Of a stretch of 64,000 bases of DNA, positions 34,990 to 44,700 are shown in pieces. The position numbers were made by a program, and so were the translations under genes. The DNA is from Aliikangiella marina. Its GTDB lineage: Bacteria > Pseudomonadota > Gammaproteobacteria > Enterobacterales > Kangiellaceae. The stretch spans positions 1,178,001-1,242,000 of the forward strand of contig NZ_VIKR01000001.1 in NCBI RefSeq assembly GCF_007004765.1. Reading direction: 5' to 3'. How positions within the stretch are numbered: position 1 is the stretch's first letter; each line of letters starts with the position of its first letter. The notes below the pieces were generated by a model, which worked only from the letters and a program-made list of their open reading frames with translations, was not told the DNA's origin and ran no database searches.

Positions 34990-37900
34990 AGAACAAACTC
35001 CTCGACTGGCTCTATGTCTACGTCATTTTCTTGAAATATGAATGAGTCAATAATATTGGATAATTCATCGACAGTGGGATACTCAAAAATTGATTTCAGA
35101 GGTATGTCAACCAAGAATGACTCGTAAATTTCGTTAACAAGCTTAGTAGCCAGTAAAGAGTGACCTCCTAGCGAAAAGAAATTGTCTTTAATCCCGACTC
35201 GCTCTAGGCCTAAAACCTTCTGCCATAACTCTGCTAATTTTACTTGAGTTTCCGAAATTGGAGCGACATATTCTTCTAACTGTAGATCTTCTTGCTCAGG
35301 CACTGGTAGATTTTTCTTATCTATTTTCCCACTATTTGTTACAGGAAAATCATCCATAAAAACAAAAACATTAGGAATCATATACTCTGGAAGATATACC
35401 GCAAGTTGTTGCCGAGCCTCTTTAATATACTTACCTTTTAACTGCCTAAGCTCCAATTCATCAACTGCACTAAATGCTCTGTCTATTTTCAGGTAAGCTA
35501 CTAAGTATAGATTTCCGCTATTTGACTCGCTAAGGTTCAAACAACTCATAACAACGCCATTTAGCCTATCTAGGTATGCTTCTACTTCATTACTATCAAT
35601 TCTGAAACCATGAAACTTAATTTGTTCATCTAACCTTCCAATAAACTCAAGATTTCCATCATTTAACCACCTAGCATAATCTCCCGTTAAATAAAGTCTT
35701 CGATTAGAGCCATCTGTAAACTGATTTTCAATAAAACGCTTATTATTAAGTTCAGGATTATTAACATAACCGTCTGACAAACTTTCACCACCGATCGCTA
35801 TTTCACCTATTCCTCCTGGTATCTGCAATTGATAATTAGAATTCAGAATATAGACTTCGGTATTATCCGTAGGTTTGCCAATTGATATAGTTGTCGTGTC
35901 AGAGTCAAGCGGAAGCTCTATATGACTAATCGTCGATCCTACAACCGCTTCTGTTGGTCCATAGTGATTAAAAAACGAAGAGTTTGGAAAGCTTTTGGCT
36001 AAAACCGTGATCAAATCAGTTCTTAATGACTCACCACCAATTACAAAAGCGTGCTGTTGCTCGTGAATTTGAGTGTTTTGAACAATGCTTGACAAATGCG
36101 TTGGTGTTACTCGAACAAGATAATTTTTAGACGCATCAGTTAACAACTTTGAAGCACTCACTAAGTCGCTAATATTACTACTAAGTCGCACAAAATCACC
36201 TTTTAGTAAAGGTAAAAACATGCCGGGAACTGACATATCAACATGATAACTAGTCAACAACAATGAACCACTTAGATGTTCTTGATAGTAGCTTTCGGAC
36301 GCGAAATTTAAATACGCCATTACTGCAGCATGTGATACCTTCACTCCTTTTGGAGCTCCCGTAGTACCCGAAGTGTATATCACATATGCGAGTCGAGCCT
36401 CGTTATTATCTAACTCGAAGATATCGTTACTATCTTCAATGTTTCTAAGGAATATATTTCGATAAGATTCATCTAAAGGAATTGCTTTAACTTTATCAAG
36501 CGTTAAAAATGAAATTAGTTCTTGATTACTAAGCAAAACATTGACGCAGCTATCTTTAAGAATCCAATTGATTCGATTCTCAGGTAACTTAGTATCAATA
36601 GGTAAATAAGCGGCTCCTAACTTCAAAATTGCGAGCATGCCAATAAACATTTCAATAGAATTCTCAAAATAAAGAGCAACAGTTTCACCGCTAGATACGC
36701 CTTTTTGTAATAAGTATCTCGCTAACTGATTAGATTGTTTATTTAATTCAGCATAACTCAGCGTATCACAGTCACTTACAATTGCTGGTAAATCCGGCGT
36801 TTTAGTTGTCTGTAACTCAAAGAGCTCATGTAATTTTTTGCTATCCTGTATAGTGGCCTTTTTTCCTTTTCGATTTAATAGCAGTTTCCTTTGACGTCGA
36901 CTCAAATCATTAATTTGACTAATATTTAGACTTTTATCACTGTCTATCTTAGATTCAAGCGTTAATAGATCTATGATGGACTCTACTAAACAATGATAGC
37001 TTTCAGCCAGTTCCACAATCGTTTCGGGTTTGAATAGCGCTTTGTTAAAATTCCACATTATATTGAAACTATCTCCAAAATCATTAACATGAACTTGAAG
37101 GTCTGTGCGTATCGTGGAATTAGAAAGCTCAGTAGACGGTTTCTTATCGGTGTCAACTAACCCTATCGCCGCTAGCGGGTCTATGTCTACCGAATTATTT
37201 TCATGTACTGCAAACATAATTTGGAATAGAGGGTTGTGACTTAAGTTTCTATTCGGACTGAGCTGTTCAACCAACATTTCAAAAGGAATGTTTTGATTTT
37301 CAAATGCATTTATGATATTTCCTTTATTTACTTTAAGTAAGTCAATAAAGCTTGGGTCACCAGCAAAGTTTGTACGAATAATTATAGTGTTAATAAACAA
37401 ACCAACTACTTCTTCGAGTGATGTATGACTTCTTCCACTTGTTGCTATACCAACAGCGATATCTTCCTGATTGGAATACTTAGATAAGAGTAACGCGAAT
37501 ATAGTTTGCATAAAAATAAACAGAGTCACATCTTGCTCGCGACACACTGAACGAATCTTATGAATTAGATTACCGTCGAGCTTAGCGCTAACGCAACCGC
37601 CTGAAAATTGTTGCTGTATGGGTCTCGGAAAATCCAGAGGTAAACTATGTACTGTAGGCAAGTTGTCAAGCTGATTTAGCCAATAATCCAGCTGAGTTTG
37701 CAGCTCAATTCCGTTTAACCATTGGCCATGCCAGGCTGCGTAATCAACGTATTGAATTTCAAGAGTTTTATTTAAAACTTTTTTTGCATTTTTTATATTC
37801 TCATAATGATCGATTAGGTCTCTTTTTATGATTTGCTGTGAGATCCCATCACTAGCAATGTGATGAGTTATCACTTGCACAATTTGCCAAGATTCATCAG

Positions 37901-40900
37901 TTGTGTATACGGTAACTCGTAACAAGTGTTCACTCGACAAAGTAAATGGAACGTTAATCTGAGTTTCTAGGTCTTTATCAAGTTTTTCTAAAATTGTTGT
38001 TTTATTAAGACCTCCCAAATTAACAACTTTTAGACTGACATTTATTTCTGGGTCAATTACCGCGAGTGGCTCTCCTGAGTTTGAGATATATCTTGTTCGA
38101 AGCACCTCATGCTTCGCCCCTAAAAGTTTTATGCCTTCTTCAAACGCACTCTGATTAAATTTGCCTTTTAAAACAATTCTTTCTGGAATATTGTAATGAG
38201 CGCTCCCTTCACTTAGCCTATCTAAAAACCAAAGGCGTTTTTGAGCAAAAGATAAAGCTAATGGGCCACTCCTATCTATTTGAACTATTGGTGGGCAATA
38301 CCTATCAGTAGATTGTTCTTTTATAGCTATAACAAGCTTCTCAATTGTCGGCGCGTTAAAAAGCTCAGATAACTGGAGTTCAACATTATAATGATTTCTA
38401 ATTTTACTAATTAGTCGTGTCGCTAGTATCGAGTGCCCTCCAACATTAAAAAAGTTGTCAAAAATGCCAAAATTATTATGACTTAAAAGTTCTGACCATA
38501 TTTCATAGAGTATTTCTTCTTCGGGATTACGGGGCGTACTCGATTGGTCGATTTTGTCGATAGTTACTATTTTAACCAGTTTTTTATAATCAACTTTGCC
38601 GTGCGAAGTTAATGGGATACTTTTTACAAAATAGTATTGAGACGGTAGCATATAATTAGGTATTTTTTGACTTAATGCTTTACCAATGATTCTCGAAAAT
38701 TCGAGATTAGAATAAGAGTTAGAAGAATAAACAGTCCCGCCTATTTCTTGCCCATTAAGCTGAATAAATGCTTGTAAAACTGGCTCTTTAGAATCACTTA
38801 AGCAAACTCTTGCGTCTTCAACATATTCTAATGTTGTTAAGTTAGACTCTATGTCGCTTATCTCTAATCTATACCCTCTTAGTTTGATTTGCGAATCCAT
38901 TCGCTTCAAGAATTCTAATAACTCATTATTTAGCCGCTTAACTAAGTCTCCACTCTGATACATTCTAGAACCAGGAATTTGGGTAAACGGGTCAGGACGG
39001 AATTTCTCAGCCGTTAAGCGAGGATTATCTAAATAACCGAGTGAAACGCCGCTACCAGAAATGTAGAGTTCACCAACTAAACCTTCATCCTGAATATTAT
39101 CGTTTTCATCCAGAACATATAGATTAGTATTTTTGATTGGCAAACCTATCGGTAAAGTCGGCCTTTTTAACGCCTCAATCTCATTCAAGTTGATAGAAAA
39201 GGTACTACAACCTACTGTGGCTTCCGTTGGACCGTATTCATTGACTAAACAAGCATTTGGAAAATAGTTTAAAAACTCTTTGCTAACTTTTAGCGACAGC
39301 GATTCGCCGCCTACAACAAACACATGCTTAGCTGCAATATCATCAGCAATCCTTCCACTCGCAATTAATAGCTTTAGATGTGCCGGTGTAATTTTAAATA
39401 AATAATTTTCATCCTCATCCATTATAAAATCGAGTAGGTGTTCAACAAGGTCATCATTTAACGGCAATAACTCAACCCTAACTCCATGCAAAATTGGAAC
39501 TAACAAAGAACATATAGTTGCATCAAAGGTAATCGGACTACTAACCACTGCTGCATTGATATTCTGTTTGAGATAGCTTCTTCCATGAGCAATATAATTT
39601 GAAAGGTTCTCGTGGGAAACAACGACACCTTTAGGTTGCCCCGTTGAACCAGAAGTATAAATAATATAGGCTGGCAACTTTTCGAAGTTAATAGTTTCGC
39701 TTACTGAAAAGTTAGTCGTTGAGAGCTCACTTAATTCTTTTTGAATATTTGGTTCATCAATCGATACTTTAGCTTTATGTTTAACCATTGAACGATACTG
39801 ATGATTTAAAATCACCATTTCCGCGCTGCAATCATTTAAAATTGAATCAATTCGACCTATCGAAAAGCCAATATCCAAAGGTACAAATGAGGCCCCAACT
39901 TTTGATAGAGCCAATATGCTAACTAACAATTCACTAGAATTGTTAACCAATAGCGCAACTCTTGAATAGACTCCAATACCTTTTTGGTCCAACCAATGCG
40001 CCATTTGGTTTACTTTATTATTTAACTGCTTAAATGTCATTTCACCGCTATTACCAACTAGTGCAGTGACATTTGGTATTTCTGAAGCTTTATTCTCAAA
40101 TAGCTTATGCATCAAAGCAATCGACTTATCGGCTAGCGCAGTATTTTTCTCTATTATTTTTTTTGGTCTTCTGGATTTCTTGTTGGATAAAGATATTTCA
40201 CTAACTTTTACATTAGATAGTGAATTATTACTTGTTCCATCAATCAATAATAACGCTTGTATTAGCTGGTTAAAGTAACTCGACATTTTTGAAATTGTTG
40301 ATAGATCAAACAACGAATTATTAAACATCCAATTTAGATACACGTAATTATCGTCATAAATCACTTGAACTTCTAAGTCAACTCTAGTGGTAATTGATTT
40401 GCTATCGGGAGTTTCACTCTTACTGCTTAAATATGTATCAACTACTTGCTCTAGACTGTCTTTTTTCTGAACAGAAAATACGATTTGAAATATAGGACTA
40501 TAACTTAAATCTCTTTGCGGGCTAAGTTCATCGACAACCATTTCAAATGGGAGATATTGATTAGCAAAACCATCTAAAATCATTTGTTTGTTATTCTGCA
40601 ACAAGTCAGAAACGCTTAAATCATCTGAAAGGTTATTTCTCAATGCGACAGAATTAATAAAAAAACCAATAAGATCTTCTAATTGACTATGGTGCCTGCC
40701 TGAGACCGGTGTGCCAATAACAACATCTTTCTCCGCACTATATTTACTAATAAGAATCGCTAATACCGTTTGCAAAAACATGAAAACCGTAACACCTTCG
40801 TTTTGACACAAACGCAATATTTGATGAGTGGTTTTTTGTTCGAGCAAGCTCTCAAATACGTTGCCTTTGAAGCTCTGAACATTAGGCCTAGATTTGTCGA

Positions 40901-41756
40901 GCGGTATGCCGTGTAACTGAGGAATTCCACTAAGCTGTTTCTGCCAATACTGTAGCTGCTTTGACAACCTTGGACCTTGCAACCACTCACGTTGCCATTG
41001 TGCATAATCGAGATACTGTATAGTTAAGGGCATTAACGAGTTTTCTAGTCCTTGACTAAATAATGCATAAAGCTGCTCTAATTCACTGCGAAAAATCTCT
41101 AAAGACCAGCCATCGCTTGCAATATGATGGATCGTATAAAGTACTAAATTCTCTTCTTCGGTAATTTTGACTAGAGAAACACGCAGAGGTAAATCATTGC
41201 TTAAATCAAAGGGAATAATCGCTTCATTAGCGATAATCTCTTCTAATTTGTTGTCTCTCAATTGGATTTCATAGTGCGACAGGTCAATTAAGGATAGCGG
41301 TAATTGAAAATCATCTTGTACTGATTGAAAGGCTTCGCCATCCTTTTCGCAATAGCAACTTTTAAGTATTTGATGGCGATTAATTAACCCCTCTAGTGCT
41401 TTCTTAAATGCCGTTGTATTGACTCTTTGGTTAATATAATAATGGCCAGGAATGTTGAATTGGATACTCCCTCCACCAAGCTTGTCAACAAACCAAATGC
41501 CCTGCTGAGCGTATGATAACCTTACATGATGCTTTTTAGGATAAACCCTAAGCCTAGGTGTATTTTGATTTTCTTCGTCAGCTTCAACACCAACTTCTGA
41601 TAAGTAGTTAATAATCTCTTGTTTATTGCTTTTGACCAATTCCTTAATTTCGGGCGTAACTCTTCCAACCTCAGCCCTGTATTTTAATTGACCATTTTCG
41701 AGATATACAAATATCTCATTGTCGACCAATGTATTGATCACGTCTACAGCAGTCAT
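34986..41756 (-). CDS. NRPS 3: docking-C-A-PCP-C-A-PCP, Asn/Asp-like modules
   Basis: A 2256-residue, two-module synthetase. Approximate residues: TubC-type docking 1-56 (VINTLVDNEIFVYLENGQLKY); C with HHIASDGWS near 212; A with YTSGSTGQPKG near 703; PCP (VGGHSILATRL) near 1105; C with HHIASDGIS near 1300; A with YTSGTTGAPKG near 1795; PCP (LGGHSLLATKL) near 2199. Eye-aligned codes are DACKVGEVG (compare Asn DLTKLGEVG) and DMPRVGHVG (compare Asp DLTKVGHIG). In the second, Arg replaces the Lys278-equivalent that normally pairs with the acidic side chain, and the A4 motif is VDMSVPG rather than the usual FDxS. Both domains are complete with A10 Lys. The C-terminus is NDVDIEPVEEFVL. It starts one base inside the stop of the preceding gene. 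Confidence 0.93.
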   Translation of the reverse strand: MTAVDVINTLVDNEIFVYLENGQLKYRAEVGRVTPEIKELVKSNKQEIINYLSEVGVEADEENQNTPRLRVYPKKHHVRLSYAQQGIWFVDKLGGGSIQFNIPGHYYINQRVNTTAFKKALEGLINRHQILKSCYCEKDGEAFQSVQDDFQLPLSLIDLSHYEIQLRDNKLEEIIANEAIIPFDLSNDLPLRVSLVKITEEENLVLYTIHHIASDGWSLEIFRSELEQLYALFSQGLENSLMPLTIQYLDYAQWQREWLQGPRLSKQLQYWQKQLSGIPQLHGIPLDKSRPNVQSFKGNVFESLLEQKTTHQILRLCQNEGVTVFMFLQTVLAILISKYSAEKDVVIGTPVSGRHHSQLEDLIGFFINSVALRNNLSDDLSVSDLLQNNKQMILDGFANQYLPFEMVVDELSPQRDLSYSPIFQIVFSVQKKDSLEQVVDTYLSSKSETPDSKSITTRVDLEVQVIYDDNYVYLNWMFNNSLFDLSTISKMSSYFNQLIQALLLIDGTSNNSLSNVKVSEISLSNKKSRRPKKIIEKNTALADKSIALMHKLFENKASEIPNVTALVGNSGEMTFKQLNNKVNQMAHWLDQKGIGVYSRVALLVNNSSELLVSILALSKVGASFVPLDIGFSIGRIDSILNDCSAEMVILNHQYRSMVKHKAKVSIDEPNIQKELSELSTTNFSVSETINFEKLPAYIIYTSGSTGQPKGVVVSHENLSNYIAHGRSYLKQNINAAVVSSPITFDATICSLLVPILHGVRVELLPLNDDLVEHLLDFIMDEDENYLFKITPAHLKLLIASGRIADDIAAKHVFVVGGESLSLKVSKEFLNYFPNACLVNEYGPTEATVGCSTFSINLNEIEALKRPTLPIGLPIKNTNLYVLDENDNIQDEGLVGELYISGSGVSLGYLDNPRLTAEKFRPDPFTQIPGSRMYQSGDLVKRLNNELLEFLKRMDSQIKLRGYRLEISDIESNLTTLEYVEDARVCLSDSKEPVLQAFIQLNGQEIGGTVYSSNSYSNLEFSRIIGKALSQKIPNYMLPSQYYFVKSIPLTSHGKVDYKKLVKIVTIDKIDQSSTPRNPEEEILYEIWSELLSHNNFGIFDNFFNVGGHSILATRLISKIRNHYNVELQLSELFNAPTIEKLVIAIKEQSTDRYCPPIVQIDRSGPLALSFAQKRLWFLDRLSEGSAHYNIPERIVLKGKFNQSAFEEGIKLLGAKHEVLRTRYISNSGEPLAVIDPEINVSLKVVNLGGLNKTTILEKLDKDLETQINVPFTLSSEHLLRVTVYTTDESWQIVQVITHHIASDGISQQIIKRDLIDHYENIKNAKKVLNKTLEIQYVDYAAWHGQWLNGIELQTQLDYWLNQLDNLPTVHSLPLDFPRPIQQQFSGGCVSAKLDGNLIHKIRSVCREQDVTLFIFMQTIFALLLSKYSNQEDIAVGIATSGRSHTSLEEVVGLFINTIIIRTNFAGDPSFIDLLKVNKGNIINAFENQNIPFEMLVEQLSPNRNLSHNPLFQIMFAVHENNSVDIDPLAAIGLVDTDKKPSTELSNSTIRTDLQVHVNDFGDSFNIMWNFNKALFKPETIVELAESYHCLVESIIDLLTLESKIDSDKSLNISQINDLSRRQRKLLLNRKGKKATIQDSKKLHELFELQTTKTPDLPAIVSDCDTLSYAELNKQSNQLARYLLQKGVSSGETVALYFENSIEMFIGMLAILKLGAAYLPIDTKLPENRINWILKDSCVNVLLSNQELISFLTLDKVKAIPLDESYRNIFLRNIEDSNDIFELDNNEARLAYVIYTSGTTGAPKGVKVSHAAVMAYLNFASESYYQEHLSGSLLLTSYHVDMSVPGMFLPLLKGDFVRLSSNISDLVSASKLLTDASKNYLVRVTPTHLSSIVQNTQIHEQQHAFVIGGESLRTDLITVLAKSFPNSSFFNHYGPTEAVVGSTISHIELPLDSDTTTISIGKPTDNTEVYILNSNYQLQIPGGIGEIAIGGESLSDGYVNNPELNNKRFIENQFTDGSNRRLYLTGDYARWLNDGNLEFIGRLDEQIKFHGFRIDSNEVEAYLDRLNGVVMSCLNLSESNSGNLYLVAYLKIDRAFSAVDELELRQLKGKYIKEARQQLAVYLPEYMIPNVFVFMDDFPVTNSGKIDKKNLPVPEQEDLQLEEYVAPISETQVKLAELWQKVLGLERVGIKDNFFSLGGHSLLATKLVNEIYESFLVDIPLKSIFEYPTVDELSNIIDSFIFQENDVDIEPVEEFVL
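34998..35003 (-). promoter_or_regulatory. Ribosome-binding site of NRPS 4 inside the NRPS 3 tail codons
   Basis: GAGGAG, eight bases before the ATG at 34989, encodes Glu-Glu of the EEFVL tail. Stop and start overlap as ATGA. Confidence 0.8.
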
Positions 41757-44700
41757 TAAAAGACTCCTTCCTCTAATTGATTTTGATTGGCAAGATTATT
41801 GTCACTTTCTTCTTGTTTCTGTTTTAGTTGCAATTTATTTTGTTCAAGCTCAATAATTGTTGCTATCTTCTTTATTGTTGGGTTTTGGAATATGTTCTGC
41901 ACTGAAAGTTCCAAACCAAAAAGCTCTCTAAGCTGACTGATAAGACGTGTCGTCAGCAAAGAATGTCCACCCAAAGAAAAGAAGTCCGCAGTAATGCTTA
42001 CCTGAGACTCCTCAAGCTTTAGTAGTTTTGACCAGACTTTTAATATTTCTCGTTCAAGCTCATTTTTTGGCCTTTCAAAGATATAACTTTTATTCGCAGT
42101 AATATCAGGTTGAGGTAGGTTTTTTAGATCGATTTTTCCATTATGATTAACGGGCAAACGTTCTAGCAATACAAAATAAGCCGGGATCATGTATTGAGGT
42201 AATTTATGAGAGAGATAGTCGTTAAGAACATCTTGAATCTTGTCATTACTAAACTCCGCATATTCACTGCTTGTTATATAACTGATAATCACATTTTCAT
42301 TAAGGTTTGACTTGCGACACACTGTTACACACTGTTCAATCGAATTATGGCATAGAAGGTTATAAGTAATTTCTGACAATTCAACTCTAAATCCTCTTAC
42401 CTTAATCTGATTATCGATCCGTCCAATAAAATCGAGCTTTCCATCTCCCCCAAGTCTAACTAAGTCGCCAGTCGCATACATTCTTTCACCAGCTTTCTGC
42501 GAGTAAGGGCAAGGTAGAAATTTTGAAGAAGTTAGAGCACTTTTTTCGTAGTAGCCTCTTGCTAATTGATATCCACTTAAATACAACTGCCCGATCACGC
42601 CAATAGGTAGCGGATTTAAATTTTCGTCAAGCACATAAGCAGACAAGCTTTCAATTGTTTCTCCTATAGACAAGCTTCCCTTAGAGTCATTTAATTCGAC
42701 TGCTCGATAAACACTACTCCAGACGCTGGCTTCCGTAGGTCCGTATTCGTTAAAAAAGTCTGCTTCGGGAAACAGTTTTTTACTTTTTGCTGGTAAATTC
42801 TTATCACAAGTGTCGCCAGCGACAATAAGCCTTTTGGCTTTTAAGTTTTTATGAGTGTGCTTGTTAATTAAAAGTAATTCTTCGAGTAAATTAGGCAGCA
42901 ATAATGACTCAACAACGAAGTTACTGCGCATATACTCAGTTAACTTATCAAGTCTTAACTTAGTATCTTGAGTTACCGTCAGTAATGTCCCCCCCGTGGT
43001 TAGGGTCCAAAATAAACCGGCAATCGAGCTGTCGAATGCAAAGGATGATAGAAGTAAGAATCGATCAGCGTTCTTATAATAATCTATTCGAGTCAATGTG
43101 GACTCAACAATACTCCTATGTTCTATTGTTACTCCCTTTGGCTTTCCTGTACTACCTGAGGTGTAGATCGCGTAGGCTAACTGGCCATTTGATTGCTTTG
43201 AATTACTATCAGCCAGACAAGCTTTGTTAATGTTACCCAAACTCCTAAATTTCTCATTTAGACTGTGCAAGTTCAAGCAAACTATCTCGGCACTTAGAGA
43301 TTCCTGACATTCTTTGACACTTTCTTCAGCTAACAACAAGCGAACATTAGAGTCTTTGATAATAGCCCTAACTCTGTCAATGGGGTAAGTAGGGTCCAGT
43401 GGAAGATAGGCCGCGCCAGCTTTCAACACTCCTAATATTGCAACTACTGCACTGATAGAACACTCATAGCGAACGCCAATTAGTTCTTCATTTCTTACTT
43501 TTAATCGACTCAAGTACTTCGCGACAAAATTTGCTCTCGCGTTAAGCTCTTGATAGCTTAACTGTAGATTATAATTTTGACAGATCGCAATAGCATCAGG
43601 AGTCTTACGAGCTTGATTCTCTACTAATTCGTGTAAGAGATAAGACTTACTGATATTCTTAGCTCTGGACTTTGTCAAGTTTAGTATTGCAACTTTGTTC
43701 TTTTCGTCTAGTAAGGAAAAGTCCCTAATCGGTTTAGACAGCTGATCACATTCATGCAAGTTTAATATTTCGTCAATTAATTCATTAAAATATTTAGACA
43801 AGCTTATTACGAAATAATCCTCAAACAAAGACTCGTTAATTATCCATGATATATTTATAGAATCAATTAACTCCCTTACGACCAACTCTAGATCTGTTCG
43901 TATCGTTATATTGGATAATGCTTGTTTTTTAAACTCAGTGTTTTTCTCGCTAGATATGTCGTTACCCACATCATTTTCTTTAAAAAAACCATGATAACTA
44001 AACATAATTTGAAATACGGCATTGTAACTCAAATCTCGTTGCGGACTAATTTCATCGACTAGCTTCTCAAAAGGTAAATGCTGGTAAGAAAATGCTTCTA
44101 AAATCATTTTCTTATTATTATCTAAAAACTCGGCAAAACTACTATCATTTGAAAGCCGGCTCCTTAACACAACTGAGTTGACAAAATAACCAATAAGCGG
44201 TTCCAGGTCTTTATGAAACCTTCCTGATACAGGTGTGCCTATAACTACGTCGGACTCATTACTAAATTTACTTATTAGTAATGCGAAAACTGATTGAAAG
44301 AATATAAATAATGTAATACCTTTCTGATTACATAAACTCTTGACTCTTGATAATGTTCGAGAATCTAGCCTACTATTTAGCAGCTTTCCTTGATACGTCT
44401 GCACGCTTGGCCTTTCAAAATCCAACGGCAAGCTGTGAACAGAAGGAAGCCCTTTAAGTTTAAGACGCCAATAATCTAATTGTTTGTCTAATATATCGCC
44501 CTGTAGCCAATTTTTTTGCCACATAGCGTAGTCTGAATACTGTAGATGTAAGGGCTCTAACTCATCATCTTTACTTGTAATATTAATTAAATATAAAGCC
44601 TTTAATTCGTTATGGAATATCTCTAGAGACCAACCATCGCATGCGATATGGTGAATTGTATAAACAACTGCAAAACGAGCAGATGAAATCTTAACCGCCA

